64,000 bases of DNA. Source: Acinetobacter sp. HY1485 (lineage in GTDB: Bacteria; Pseudomonadota; Gammaproteobacteria; Pseudomonadales; Moraxellaceae). Below, one piece after another: positions 30,495-40,588 of the stretch. Location: NCBI RefSeq assembly GCF_027568475.1, contig NZ_JANKZG010000009.1, positions 1 through 64,000 of the forward strand. Direction: 5' to 3'. Positions within the stretch are counted from its first letter, which is position 1. The number at the start of each line of letters is the position of its first letter. The notes below the pieces were generated by a model. The model was not told where the DNA came from. It searched no databases and worked only from the letters and a program-made list of their open reading frames with translations. The translations under genes and the position numbers were made by a program.

Positions 30495-30530
30495 TAAAAA
30501 AAGCCTCGTATACCACGGGGCTTTTTGTTT
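30495..30530 (+). terminator. Terminator of fruBKA
   Basis: AAAAAGCCTCG pairs with CGGGGCTTTTT around TATACCA; a T-run follows. It begins about 14 bp after the fruA stop. Confidence 0.85.
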
Positions 30531-30876
30531 ATTTTTTAACCAATTATAAATATTTTTTTTATATAAATTTACATTTTATGCATATGTGTTTGTTAAGTAT
30601 AAATTTACAGATGCTTAAATAACCTACTAAAACTCTTGGTTTTTTTAAAACATAAAACAAAAAATGAACAAATATTTTTTTTGTAATCATCCCTGCTGTA
30701 AAAAAATACATTTGTGTACAAACCCGATGATTTTAAGCATCTCTATTAAAAAAAACGAACGATTGATATACTAGTCACCATCATTTGAGTGATCTATTTC
30801 ATAGCACGTTTATATCCTCGGCAATATTAAATCTCTCTATCTATGGAAAGTCATTTAATTTTTTAAGGTAAATTGA
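30531..30876. promoter_or_regulatory. AT-rich region upstream of mqo with an inverted repeat
   Basis: No gene is visible. AGATGCTTAAA (30609-30619) recurs as its exact reverse complement TTTAAGCATCT (30732-30742), 112 bp apart. A TATACT at about 30767-30772 is a possible -10 for mqo without a convincing -35. The function of the inverted repeat is unknown. Confidence 0.4.
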
Positions 30877-32496
30877 ATGAAAAAATTTTGGAAGTATCTA
30901 CTAGTTGTTCTTCTTGTACTAGTAATTATCGCAATCGCGTTTTTGTTTAGACCTATTGCATCTAAACCAATTAAAACAGAAAGTGGCGAACCTGTTGTTG
31001 ACGTTGTCTTAATTGGCGGCGGTATTATGAGTGCAACTTTGGGCACATACCTCACAGAATTACAGCCAAATTGGCAAATTCGTATGTATGAGCGTATGGA
31101 TAAAGTTGCCCAAGAAAGCTCTAACGGCTTTAACAACGCAGGTACTGGTCACTCAGGTTTCATGGAAATGAACTATACCGAAGAAAAAGACGGTAAAATG
31201 GACATTTCTAAGGCTGTAAAAGTTGCAGGTCAATTTGAGATTGCAAAACAGTTCTGGGCACATCAAGTACAACAAGGTGTTTTAAACACACCAACGACGT
31301 TTATTAATCCAGTACCGCATATTGCTTTTGTGTGGGGCGATAACGTTTCATTTATGGAAAAACGTTATGCAGCAATGGTTAAAGATCCATTGTTTGCGGG
31401 TATGAAACTTTCTGAAGATCCAAAAGAAATTGCACAATGGGCACCATTGGTGATGCAAGGTCGTGATCCAAACCAGAAAGTAGCTGCAACACGCATGGAC
31501 GTTGGTTCTGACGTAAACTACGGTGCAATCACCACTCAGCTAGTAAGTAACTTAGAAAAGCATTCTAACTTTAAGTTACAAAACTCAACTGAAGTAACAG
31601 GCATCAGCCAAAACGAAGATAAAACGTGGACAGTAGAGTTCAAAGATTTAAAAACGAACAAAACAAGCCATGTAAAAACTCGCTTTGTATTTATTGGTGC
31701 AGGTGGCGCAGCTATTAAAATGCTACAAATGACTGGTCTACCAGAAGCACAACAATATGCCGGCTTCCCTGTAGGTGGTGAGTTCTTAATTACAGATAAT
31801 CCTGAAATTACCTCTAAACACACTGCAAAAGTTTATGGTCGTGCTGATCTTGGTGCACCTCCAATGTCTGTACCACATATTGATACACGTTATATTGACG
31901 GTAAAAAGTATGTATTGTTTGGACCATTTGCAACCTACTCAAACAAGTTCCTTAAAAATGGTTCTCAGTTAGACCTTGTTGCATCTACCAACAAAAATAA
32001 CGTATTACCAATGACTGCTATTGGTTTACAAAACATGGATCTTGTTCAGTACCTTATCAGCCAAGTGATGATGTCTGACGAAGACCGTATGAATGAATTA
32101 CGTAAATACTACCCTGAAGCGCAAGCAAAAGATTGGCATGCAAACCAAGGTGGTCAACGTGTTCAGATCATCAAAAAAGAGCCAGGAAAACCCGCTAAAT
32201 TACAGTTTGGTACAGAGATTTTCACATCTTCAGACAAATCTGTAAGTGCGTTACTTGGTGCTTCTCCAGGGGCGTCTACTTCTCCGTACACAATGTTAAA
32301 CGTACTTGAGAAAGCATTCCCTGAACAAGTGAAAGGTGAATGGAATCCTAAACTTCATGAGATTGTACGTTCTTACGGCCAAGATTTAAGTAATGATCCA
32401 CAATTGCTTGATCAAACCCGTCATTATACAAGCTCAACTTTAGGTTTAAATTACACAACACCTGAAGCGTTTAAAAAAGCAGAAGCTCAAAAATAA
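30877..32496 (+). CDS. mqo: Malate:quinone oxidoreductase
   Basis: Membrane-associated FAD enzyme that oxidises malate to oxaloacetate and reduces quinone, in the TCA cycle. The 539-residue product has an N-terminal membrane anchor (about 6-25) and the dinucleotide site [13 protein letters not shown], followed by [14 protein letters not shown] and later FGPFATYS and [13 protein letters not shown]. The anchor is typical of the Acinetobacter form. It forms a single-gene unit with its own terminator. Confidence 0.95.
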   Translation: MKKFWKYLLVVLLVLVIIAIAFLFRPIASKPIKTESGEPVVDVVLIGGGIMSATLGTYLTELQPNWQIRMYERMDKVAQESSNGFNNAGTGHSGFMEMNYTEEKDGKMDISKAVKVAGQFEIAKQFWAHQVQQGVLNTPTTFINPVPHIAFVWGDNVSFMEKRYAAMVKDPLFAGMKLSEDPKEIAQWAPLVMQGRDPNQKVAATRMDVGSDVNYGAITTQLVSNLEKHSNFKLQNSTEVTGISQNEDKTWTVEFKDLKTNKTSHVKTRFVFIGAGGAAIKMLQMTGLPEAQQYAGFPVGGEFLITDNPEITSKHTAKVYGRADLGAPPMSVPHIDTRYIDGKKYVLFGPFATYSNKFLKNGSQLDLVASTNKNNVLPMTAIGLQNMDLVQYLISQVMMSDEDRMNELRKYYPEAQAKDWHANQGGQRVQIIKKEPGKPAKLQFGTEIFTSSDKSVSALLGASPGASTSPYTMLNVLEKAFPEQVKGEWNPKLHEIVRSYGQDLSNDPQLLDQTRHYTSSTLGLNYTTPEAFKKAEAQK

Positions 32497-32512
32497 GTTC
32501 TGAGCTAATTTT

Positions 32513-32546
32513 GAAAAGGGATGATTTTTCATCCCTTTTCTTATTT
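32513..32546 (+). terminator. Terminator of mqo
   Basis: GAAAAGGGATGA (32513-32524), loop TTTT, TCATCCCTTTTC (32529-32540), then T-rich sequence: a 12-bp perfect stem. Confidence 0.85.
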
Positions 32547-32563
32547 TAAGAAGTTTGAATGCA

Positions 32564-33745
32564 ATGACCATTTTTTCATATCAAGATTTTAAGTTACTCA
32601 CCATTAACCAATGCTGTTTAACACTTGCAATTGTGATGCAAGAAGTGATTATTGCCTTCCAACTTTATACGATTACTCAAAATCCGTTGAGTTTAGGTTT
32701 AGTTGGATTAACCGAATTTATCCCATTTGTATTGTTTTCTTTATGGGGTGGCTATATTGCCGATCGTTTCAACCGCCAACGTATTTTGCAAATTTGCTTT
32801 AGTTTATCTATGCCGCTTACTGCTTTGTTATGGTGGTGTACCGACCAACAATACATTATTTTAATTTACACAGTTTTATTCTTGTTTGGTTGTATACGTG
32901 GTATTTATAGCCCCTGTTTTAATTCACTGCGTCCATTTTTAGTGCCTAAGCTACTTTATGCACAGGCTGCCACTTGGACAAGTTTATGTTGGCAAGTTTG
33001 CGGTGTATTGGCACCTATATTGGGTGGGCTTTGTTTAAGCTACTTAGGTTTAAATAGTACCTTCGGACTAATCTTTGTTTTATTTATGATGGGTAGTTTG
33101 GCTTTATGGTGTATGAGCCAACGTACTTTCCCTGCTAGTGTTGCTACTTCTGTTTTATCAAGTTTAAAAGAAGCGATTCAATTTATTTATCAAACTAAAA
33201 TTATATTTTGGGCAATTTTTTTAGATTTAGCCTCTGTGTTTTTTGGTGGTATTGTTGCACTACTTCCCATTTTTGCTCAAGATATTTTACACCTACAAGC
33301 CGATGGTTTTGGTTTATTACGGGCAATGCCTGCGATTGGTTCTTTAATTACCATGAGCATTTTAGTCCGTTATCCTATACAAAAAAACTTATGGCGTACC
33401 ATGTTATGGGCAGTAACAGGCTTTGCATGTTGCACGCTCATGTTTGCACTTACACGGCAAATTTATTTATCTATGCTTGTACTGTTTGTTATGGGTGCAT
33501 GCGACAGCGTGAGTATTGTAATACGACAAAATTTATTACAGTTGATTCCACCGCAACATCTGCTTGGGCGTGTGGCTGCAATTAACGGTATTTTTGTGAC
33601 TTCAAGTAATGAACTTGGTGCGTTTCAATCAAGTGTTGTAGCACGATTTGTGACGGTTGTTCCTGCAATGCTCATTGGTGGTACACTCTCTTTACTCACT
33701 GTTTTTCTCACTCATAAAAAAACACGCCATATTGATTATGACTAA
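32564..33745 (+). CDS. MFS exporter
   Basis: A 393-residue major facilitator with about twelve membrane segments. The loop 2-3 motif GGYIADRFNRQRIL is present. The sequence resembles the EntS/MFS-3 type of siderophore or drug exporter, but no biosynthesis gene is near and the substrate is unknown. The ATG at 32564 is preferred; an in-frame TTG lies 9 bp upstream, too close to the AAGAAG element. The 3' end overlaps the next gene by 8 bp. Confidence 0.85.
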   Translation: MTIFSYQDFKLLTINQCCLTLAIVMQEVIIAFQLYTITQNPLSLGLVGLTEFIPFVLFSLWGGYIADRFNRQRILQICFSLSMPLTALLWWCTDQQYIILIYTVLFLFGCIRGIYSPCFNSLRPFLVPKLLYAQAATWTSLCWQVCGVLAPILGGLCLSYLGLNSTFGLIFVLFMMGSLALWCMSQRTFPASVATSVLSSLKEAIQFIYQTKIIFWAIFLDLASVFFGGIVALLPIFAQDILHLQADGFGLLRAMPAIGSLITMSILVRYPIQKNLWRTMLWAVTGFACCTLMFALTRQIYLSMLVLFVMGACDSVSIVIRQNLLQLIPPQHLLGRVAAINGIFVTSSNELGAFQSSVVARFVTVVPAMLIGGTLSLLTVFLTHKKTRHIDYD

Positions 33746-34082
33746 ACACATCATTGTTACCATTCTCCTTATTTTACAATCACTGTACTTGGTTATTTTT
33801 GATGGTACAGCGGGTTTTCTAATTGTTAGCCTTGCTCTTTTATTTATGCAAGCTTTTATACAGTACAAAAAACTGATTATGGTACTTGCAATTATTTTAC
33901 TCTGTTTGCTACATGCATTTTGGTTTATCCCTCTTGCTGTGATTGCATATTTTTGTGTATCTAAATCACTACCACAGTGGATACTGTTAGTTAGCCTTGC
34001 AATTGCCCAAGGGTATTATCAACACTCGTTTATAACATCTGATAGTTCTGGCGAGACATGGCAAAAATATGGTGCATTGTGA
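33738..34082 (+). CDS. Small membrane protein, unknown
   Basis: A 114-residue hydrophobic protein with about three or four membrane segments and a short soluble tail (HSFITSDSSGETWQKYGAL). The ATG at 33738 overlaps the MFS stop, so the two are translationally coupled and probably work together. The open frame extends to 33657 inside the MFS gene, but coupling favours 33738. No family recognised. Confidence 0.65.
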   Translation: MTKHIIVTILLILQSLYLVIFDGTAGFLIVSLALLFMQAFIQYKKLIMVLAIILLCLLHAFWFIPLAVIAYFCVSKSLPQWILLVSLAIAQGYYQHSFITSDSSGETWQKYGAL

Positions 34083-34172
34083 AAAACACTCATCATTAAA
34101 TGAATAATTTTCAGCATAGAGTCATTAAAGCAATTCGATATACTGATATGTTTTAATCAGAAGGATCTACAA

Positions 34173-35057
34173 ATGAAAATTTTAGATGGTGGTGTAGGTC
34201 GAGAATTAGCACGCCGTGGTGCACCCTTTAAACAACCCGAGTGGTCAGCTTTGGCACTTTGGGAAGCACCCAATACTGTAAAAGAGGTGCATCTTGATTT
34301 TATTCAAGCAGGTGCAGATGTAATTACAACAAACAATTATGCTGTTGTACCTTTTCATATTGGACAACAACGCTTTGACCAAGAAGCACGTCACCTGATT
34401 GAAGTAAGTATTACACAGGCAAAACTTGCCATAGAAGGAAGCCAAAAAGACGTTAAGATTGCAGGTTCGCTACCGCCTTTGTTTGGTTCATATCGTGCAG
34501 ATTTGTTTGAAGAACATAAAGCTGAACTTAAAAAAATTGCACATCCAATTATTGATACGCTTACCCCTCATATTGATTTTTGGTTGGCAGAAACGCAATC
34601 TTGTTTAGAAGAAGTAGAACAAGTCCATGCTCTTTTACCTCAAGACAATAAAGCCTATTGGGTGTCTTTTACACTTCAAGACAATGTCCAATTAGATGAA
34701 CCACTTTTACGTTCGGGCGAAACCATGGCACAAGTTGTCAAAACACTTCAAAAAATTAAAGCAGATGCTGTGTTATTTAATTGCTGTCAGCCTGAAGTTA
34801 TTTTACAAGCCATTAAATACATTAAAGCTCACCTACCGCAAATTGAGATTGGTGCTTATGCAAATGCATTTCCGCCACAAGATGAAAATGCAACCGCAAA
34901 CGATGGGCTAGACGAAATTCGTAAAGAATTAGATGAAAATGCATATCTTGCTTTTGCTAAACAATGGCAAGATGCAGGGGCAACTATTATTGGTGGCTGT
35001 TGTGGTATTACACCATCACATATCCAAACGCTTTCTCATTTTTTTAAGGAAGCATAG
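34173..35057 (+). CDS. mmuM: Homocysteine S-methyltransferase
   Basis: Makes methionine from homocysteine, typically with S-methylmethionine as methyl donor. The 294-residue protein starts ILDGGVGRELARRG and carries the zinc ligands: a Cys in LFNCCQPE and the C-terminal pair in GGCCGITPSHI. AAGGAT lies before the ATG. The permease gene begins directly after the stop (TAG then ATG), so the pair is an operon. Confidence 0.9.
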   Translation: MKILDGGVGRELARRGAPFKQPEWSALALWEAPNTVKEVHLDFIQAGADVITTNNYAVVPFHIGQQRFDQEARHLIEVSITQAKLAIEGSQKDVKIAGSLPPLFGSYRADLFEEHKAELKKIAHPIIDTLTPHIDFWLAETQSCLEEVEQVHALLPQDNKAYWVSFTLQDNVQLDEPLLRSGETMAQVVKTLQKIKADAVLFNCCQPEVILQAIKYIKAHLPQIEIGAYANAFPPQDENATANDGLDEIRKELDENAYLAFAKQWQDAGATIIGGCCGITPSHIQTLSHFFKEA

Positions 35058-36365
35058 ATGTCTAGCAACAAAATTGGACTATTGTCATTAACGGCATTGG
35101 TCTTTAGTTCTATGGTGGGGTCAGGCGTATTTAGCCTGCCTCAAAATATGGCAGCTGTTTCTAATGGCGCAGCATTACTCATAGCTTGGCTCATTACAGG
35201 CGTGGGTATCCTATTTTTGGCATTTTCTTTATTGTTTTTATCCCGTCAGCATCCTGAACTAGATGGTGGTATTTACAATTACGCCCGTGCAGGTTTTGGC
35301 GAACTTATCGGCTTTTTCTCTGCTTGGGGATATTGGCTCTGTACCACTATTGGTATTGTAGGCTATGTGGTGGTTGCCTTTTCTGCTTTGGGTATGCTGT
35401 TTGATACGCCCGATCATGTCATTTTTGGTGAAGGTAATACACCATACGCCATCTTAGGCTCGTCTATATTTGTATGGCTGGTACATTGGGTGGTCAGTCG
35501 TGGCATCAAAGAAGCCGCAATTGTGAACCTACTTGCGACCATCTGTAAAATTGTGCCTATGGTCGTGTTTATCTTTTTTACCATCATTGCCTTTAAGTTA
35601 GAGCTGTTTAAACTCAACTTTCATGACTTTTCGTTAGGTGTTCCACTTTGGCAACAAGTCAAAGATTTAATGCTCATCACGTTGTGGGTATTTACAGGGA
35701 TTGAAGGTGCTGTTGTTTTATCATCGCGTGCTAAAAACCGTAATGATATTGGCAAAGCAACGGTACTTGGCGTATTACTCGCGCTCAGTTTTTACATTAT
35801 GGTGACTGTTTTGTCTTATGGTGTTGCAAGCCGTGCAGATATTGCAGGTATGCACAATCCATCTATGGCAACCATTTTAACGCAACTGATTGGCTTACCT
35901 GGTACCATTGTCATTATTGTGGGTCTGATTATTTCCGTGACCTCTTCTTATTTAAGTTGGACGTTATTTGCCACAGAAATTCCATTTTTAGCAGCAAAAA
36001 ACAATGCCTTTCCCGCACGTTTTTTAAAAACTAATGAAAATAACGTACCAATCAGCTCATTATGGCTTACATCTATTGTGGTACAAATTTGCTTAATTGC
36101 TGTCTGTTTTTTTAATAAAAATTACACGCAACTTTTGATGATCTCATCGGTTATGATTTTATTGCCCTACTTTTTAGTTTCGGCATTTTACTTAAAATCT
36201 TCTGTACAGCATAAACGCCAAATGCACATTGCCATTGCTTCAGTTGCAACGATCTATGCCGTATGGCTTCTTTATGCAGCAGGACTTTCTTTACTGATGT
36301 TATCAGGCGTTTTATATGCCGTTGGCTTGATGATCTTTTTATACTCACGAAAAAAACGGTTCTAA
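35058..36365 (+). CDS. ArcD-like amino-acid permease (APC superfamily)
   Basis: A 435-residue transporter with about twelve membrane segments. It matches the basic amino-acid/polyamine antiporter group (arginine/ornithine or lysine type): MVGSGVFSLPQNMA, PELDGGIYNYARAGFGE, and WVFTGIEGAVVLSSRAKN. It is coupled to mmuM, so the cargo may be S-methylmethionine or homocysteine rather than arginine; this is inference. E. coli pairs mmuM with another APC member, MmuP. Confidence 0.82.
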   Translation: MSSNKIGLLSLTALVFSSMVGSGVFSLPQNMAAVSNGAALLIAWLITGVGILFLAFSLLFLSRQHPELDGGIYNYARAGFGELIGFFSAWGYWLCTTIGIVGYVVVAFSALGMLFDTPDHVIFGEGNTPYAILGSSIFVWLVHWVVSRGIKEAAIVNLLATICKIVPMVVFIFFTIIAFKLELFKLNFHDFSLGVPLWQQVKDLMLITLWVFTGIEGAVVLSSRAKNRNDIGKATVLGVLLALSFYIMVTVLSYGVASRADIAGMHNPSMATILTQLIGLPGTIVIIVGLIISVTSSYLSWTLFATEIPFLAAKNNAFPARFLKTNENNVPISSLWLTSIVVQICLIAVCFFNKNYTQLLMISSVMILLPYFLVSAFYLKSSVQHKRQMHIAIASVATIYAVWLLYAAGLSLLMLSGVLYAVGLMIFLYSRKKRF

Positions 36366-36380
36366 AAAGAACCGTTTTTT
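36351..36380. terminator. Bidirectional terminator between the permease gene and gltP
   Basis: AAAAAACGGTTCT (36351-36363), loop AAAA, AGAACCGTTTTTT (36368-36380). The 13-bp stem overlaps the last codons and stop of the permease gene and abuts the stop of convergent gltP. Confidence 0.9.
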
Positions 36381-37670
36381 TTATTTTTTCAATGACAGCT
36401 CATATTGTTGAGCTTTTTCTTCATCAAATTGATTTTCCCACTTACTAATCACAAGTACCGCAAGCGAGTTACCAATCACATTTAGTGCGGTACGTGCCAT
36501 ATCTAAAATACGATCTACACCTGCAATAAATGCTAAGCCTTCTAGTGGAATACCCACAGAACCCAATGTTGCAAGCAATACAACAAATGATACCCCTGGT
36601 ACACCTGCAATCCCTTTAGACGTTACCATCAAGGTAAATACTAAAGTGACTTGCTGTGTAATGGTTAAATCAATACCGTAAAGCTGTGCAATAAAGATTG
36701 CTGCAATACTTTGATAAAGCGTAGAACCATCTAAGTTAAATGAATAACCTGTTGGAATAACAAAACTTGAAATCGCTTTTGGCGCACCATAAGCTTCCAT
36801 TTTTTGCATAATACGTGGCAATACTGTCTCAGAACTTGCCGTTGAGAATGCTAAAATGAGCTCATCTTTTAAAATTTTAATAATTGTAAAGATGTTTAAG
36901 TTACAGAATTTTGCAACACCACCCAACACTATAATACCAAAGAACAAAATGGCAAAGTAAACAAGACCAACCAACTTAGCCAATGGAATAAGGGATGCAA
37001 AACCAAATGTTGCCACTGTTACCGAAATCAGTGCAAATACACCAACAGGTGCATACATCATAATGGTGTTAGTCACTTTAAACATTGATTCAGCAACAGC
37101 ATCTAAAATGTTTAACAGTGGTTGCTTTTTCTCAACAGGTAAAGATGCAAGTGCAATACCAAAAAATACAGAGAAAAAGATGATCTGTAGCATATTACCG
37201 TTGACCATCGCACCAAACATATTGGATGGAATTAACGATAAAATGGTATGGAAAATACCATGAGATTCGGCTTGAACGCTTTCGGTTGTATGCTGATATT
37301 GGCTAATATCTGAAGCATGAAGCGCACTCATATCCACACCAATACCTGGATGGAATACATTTGCAAGTACTAAACCAACCACAATGGCAACAGTTGTAAT
37401 AATTTCAAAATATACAATTGTTTTTACGCCAAGCGTACCTAGCTTTTTAGAGTCACCAACGCCTGCAATCCCTAAAATAAGAGTAGATATTACGATTGGA
37501 ACAACAATCATCTTGATCAGGGTAATAAAAATCTGACCAGCAGGTTTTAAGTAATCTTTAATAATATTTGCTTGTAGTTCGGGGTGGTTATGTAAAAATG
37601 TACCAAACCCAATACCCAACACTAAAGCAATTAAGATTTGCCAAGCAAGACTAATCTTTACTTTTTTCAT
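36381..37670 (-). CDS. gltP: Glutamate/aspartate:proton symporter (DAACS family)
   Basis: A 429-residue cation:dicarboxylate symporter. The serine-rich STASSETVLPRIM motif, the IPTGYSFNLDGSTLYQSIA segment and TSKGIAGVPGVSFVVL are all present, which fits glutamate/aspartate or C4-dicarboxylate import in the inner membrane. It is a single gene, divergent from pgm. Confidence 0.88.
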   Translation of the reverse strand: MKKVKISLAWQILIALVLGIGFGTFLHNHPELQANIIKDYLKPAGQIFITLIKMIVVPIVISTLILGIAGVGDSKKLGTLGVKTIVYFEIITTVAIVVGLVLANVFHPGIGVDMSALHASDISQYQHTTESVQAESHGIFHTILSLIPSNMFGAMVNGNMLQIIFFSVFFGIALASLPVEKKQPLLNILDAVAESMFKVTNTIMMYAPVGVFALISVTVATFGFASLIPLAKLVGLVYFAILFFGIIVLGGVAKFCNLNIFTIIKILKDELILAFSTASSETVLPRIMQKMEAYGAPKAISSFVIPTGYSFNLDGSTLYQSIAAIFIAQLYGIDLTITQQVTLVFTLMVTSKGIAGVPGVSFVVLLATLGSVGIPLEGLAFIAGVDRILDMARTALNVIGNSLAVLVISKWENQFDEEKAQQYELSLKK

Positions 37671-38042
37671 AGGCTAAAAAACCCTATTGAATCCAACTAG
37701 ATGCAAAAGAATAAATACAAACCGCACTAGGGGAAAATGGAAAGATAAAGCATGAAATCTCAAGGTTAGATTTCAAAAGTGCTCTGCTAAAAACCGAACT
37801 AATGTACTAACCGCTTATTCATGCGTCAACATAAAATTACACTTAATACCTAGCAAATGCCATACCACTTTAGTCAAAATTATGCTAAATGTGAGATCCA
37901 TTTAATTTAAATAAATATTTAAAATACAATATCTTAATAATAAAATTCACTGTTCAAAAAAAGCTTGATGTATTTGCTTACATCTTTTTTAATGATTGAA
38001 GAAAAGATCGTTATAATAAATTATTTGAGTGTAGAACCTAAA
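37671..38042. other. Divergent intergenic region gltP/pgm
   Basis: No gene or clear operator seen in this 372-bp AT-rich stretch. It must hold the promoters of gltP and pgm; I cannot place them with confidence. An open frame in its last 78 bp is an upstream extension of pgm. Confidence 0.5.
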
Positions 38043-39416
38043 ATGACAAATCTGACCTGTTTTAAAGCATATGACATTCGTGGAAAACTAGGCACAGAAC
38101 TTAATGAAACGATTGCTTATAACGTAGGACGTGCATACGGACAAATTTATCAACCGAAAACCATTGTGGTGGGTTGTGATATCCGTGAAAGCAGTGAAAG
38201 CTTAAAACAAGCCACTATTCAAGGCTTAAATGATGCAGGTGTAGATGTTCTAGATTTGGGCATGACAGGCACAGAAGAGGTCTATTTTGGTGCGTTTCAT
38301 CTAGATGTACAAGGTGGTATTGAAATTACAGCAAGTCATAACCCTATGGATTACAACGGTATGAAGCTTGTTCGTGAAAATGCGCGCCCAATTAGTGCAG
38401 ATACAGGTTTAAAAGAAATCCAAGCTTTGGCACAAAGCCAAGAATTTTTAGACGTAGCAAAAAAAGGAACGACGCAATCTTATAATATTGTGCCTGAATT
38501 TGTAGACCATCTACTGACTTACATTGATATAACCAAAATTCGTCCGCTTAAATTTGTGGTGAATGCGGGTAACGGCGCAGCAGGACATGTCATTGATGCA
38601 CTTGAAGACAAATTCAAACAACTTCAAGTTCCTGTCGAATTTATTAAAATTCATCACGAAGCAGATGGTACATTTCCAAACGGTATCCCTAACCCATTAT
38701 TAGTAGAAAACCGTGACAGTACCCGCCAAGCTGTCATTGAACATCAAGCAGATATGGGTATTGCTTGGGATGGCGACTTTGACCGTTGTTTCTTGTTTGA
38801 TGAAAAAGGACAATTTATTGAAGGTTACTATATTGTCGGTTTACTTGCCCAAGCCTTTTTACTTCAAAAATCAGGCGAAAAAATTGTGCATGACCCACGT
38901 TTAGTTTGGAATACGCTTGATATCGTAGAACAAAATGGTGGTATTACTGTTCAATCAAAATCTGGACATGCCTTCATCAAAGAAATTATGCGTGAAGAAA
39001 ATGCAGTCTATGGTGGCGAGATGAGCGCACATCATTACTTTCGTGATTTTGCCTACTGTGATAGCGGTATGATTCCATGGTTATTGGTCACTGCTTTACT
39101 GTCTGAAACAAAACAGTCGCTTTCTACACTTGTAGAAAATATGATTGCAAAATTTCCATGTAGTGGCGAAATCAATTTTAAAGTTACAGATACGCAAGTC
39201 ACTATTCAAAAAATCTTTGATTTCTATGCAGATCAACAACCACAAATTGACCGTACTGACGGCGTAAGTTTAGATTTTGGTGCATGGCGTTTAAATGTGC
39301 GTGCTTCTAACACAGAACCACTTTTACGCTTAAATATCGAAATTCGTGCAAGTGAGGCTCAGCAACCCTTACAATTTTATGTTGATGAAGTATCTAATCT
39401 CATTACAAACGTATAA
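38043..39416 (+). CDS. pgm: Phosphoglucomutase/phosphomannomutase
   Basis: Interconverts hexose 6- and 1-phosphates for nucleotide-sugar synthesis. The 457-residue product begins with [11 protein letters not shown], has the phosphoserine loop [17 protein letters not shown], the metal loop DGDFDRCF, the sugar loop GEMSAHH and the phosphate-binding [11 protein letters not shown]. The start at 38043 gives the standard N-terminus; the frame is open 26 codons upstream. In Acinetobacter capsule loci this gene closes the right module and points against galE, as here. Confidence 0.93.
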   Translation: MTNLTCFKAYDIRGKLGTELNETIAYNVGRAYGQIYQPKTIVVGCDIRESSESLKQATIQGLNDAGVDVLDLGMTGTEEVYFGAFHLDVQGGIEITASHNPMDYNGMKLVRENARPISADTGLKEIQALAQSQEFLDVAKKGTTQSYNIVPEFVDHLLTYIDITKIRPLKFVVNAGNGAAGHVIDALEDKFKQLQVPVEFIKIHHEADGTFPNGIPNPLLVENRDSTRQAVIEHQADMGIAWDGDFDRCFLFDEKGQFIEGYYIVGLLAQAFLLQKSGEKIVHDPRLVWNTLDIVEQNGGITVQSKSGHAFIKEIMREENAVYGGEMSAHHYFRDFAYCDSGMIPWLLVTALLSETKQSLSTLVENMIAKFPCSGEINFKVTDTQVTIQKIFDFYADQQPQIDRTDGVSLDFGAWRLNVRASNTEPLLRLNIEIRASEAQQPLQFYVDEVSNLITNV

Positions 39417-39533
39417 TTTTGTTTATGAACACAGCTTAGTTTATAAAACAGAAAATAATTGAATCCAAATCATGGAAAAATATTTTTCTTAAAAGAGATA
39501 ATTCGATTTAAACTTTCTCTGTAACATAATCTA

Positions 39534-39562
39534 AAAAAACTCGGTCAATGACCGAGTTTTTT
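39534..39562. terminator. Bidirectional terminator between pgm and galE
   Basis: AAAAAACTCGGTC pairs with GACCGAGTTTTTT around AAT. It lies 4 bp from the galE stop and 117 bp after pgm. Confidence 0.88.
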
Positions 39563-39565
39563 GTT

Positions 39566-40588
39566 TCACGTGGAACGATAACCTTGTGGATTTTTTTTCT
39601 GCCAATTCCAACTGTCCTTCAGCATTTCTTTTAAACCACGCTTAGGCTGCCAACCTAACTCATCTAAAGCACGTTGGTTATCTGCAAAACAGGTTGCAAC
39701 ATCACCTTCACGGCGTGCAGAATATTCAAATGGCACATCAACCTGATTGATGTCTTGGAAGGTATTGCGAATCTGTAAAACTGAAAAACCGTTACCTGTT
39801 CCAATGTTCCAAGCACGGCATCCTGTATCTTTTAAACGATTATTTAACGCACACAAATGCGCATCGGCTAAATCTACAACATGAATATAATCACGCACGC
39901 CTGTTCCATCTACCGTGTCATAATCATGACCAAAAATAGATAATTTTTCGCGTTTACCAATCGCAACTTGAGTCACATAAGGCATTAAATTATTGGGTAT
40001 CCCTTGTGGGTCTTCGCCAATTTCACCACTTTCATGTGCCCCTACAGGGTTAAAATAACGCAGTAAAGCAATCGACCAACGAGCATCAGCCTCAGCAAGT
40101 TTTTCCAACATTTGCTCAACAATTAGTTTGGTATAGCCATAATTATTGTTCGGCATTCCCGTTGGCATGGTTTCTTTAAGTGGCGATGGATGAGTATCAC
40201 CATATACGGTTGCAGATGAACTAAACACCAATGTAAACACCTGCGCTTTTTCCATTGCTTTAAATAAGGTAGTACTGCCTGCAACATTATTATCAAAATA
40301 TGCTAGTGGAATTTTTTGACTTTCGCCCACTGCTTTTAAGCCTGCAAAATGGATCACAGCATCAATTTGATGTTGTTGGAAAACTTCATCAAGTTGCTGT
40401 TGCTTGCGAATATCGCCTTCAATAAAAATAATATTCTTTTGTGTCAGCTGTTCTACACGCTGTAAAGATTCAACACTACTGTTACATAAATTATCAAAAA
40501 CGATAACGTCATGCCCTGCATCTAACAGCTCTACACATGTATGTGAACCAATAAAGCCTGCGCCACCTGTTACTAAAATATTAGCCAC
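39566..40588 (-). CDS. galE: UDP-glucose/UDP-GlcNAc 4-epimerase
   Basis: A 340-residue short-chain dehydrogenase-type epimerase: [13 protein letters not shown] site, the Ser of FSSSATVYG, and YGYTK catalytic pair. Acinetobacter capsule loci carry this gene (called gne1) between gpi and pgm, which supports a role with UDP-Glc/UDP-Gal and possibly the N-acetyl forms. It overlaps pgi by 8 bp. Confidence 0.92.
   Translation of the reverse strand: MANILVTGGAGFIGSHTCVELLDAGHDVIVFDNLCNSSVESLQRVEQLTQKNIIFIEGDIRKQQQLDEVFQQHQIDAVIHFAGLKAVGESQKIPLAYFDNNVAGSTTLFKAMEKAQVFTLVFSSSATVYGDTHPSPLKETMPTGMPNNNYGYTKLIVEQMLEKLAEADARWSIALLRYFNPVGAHESGEIGEDPQGIPNNLMPYVTQVAIGKREKLSIFGHDYDTVDGTGVRDYIHVVDLADAHLCALNNRLKDTGCRAWNIGTGNGFSVLQIRNTFQDINQVDVPFEYSARREGDVATCFADNQRALDELGWQPKRGLKEMLKDSWNWQKKNPQGYRST

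Noticed and set aside
33208..33585. 125-codon plus-strand frame inside the MFS gene
   Set aside because: It has Cys/Tyr/Trp-rich out-of-frame composition and no ribosome site.
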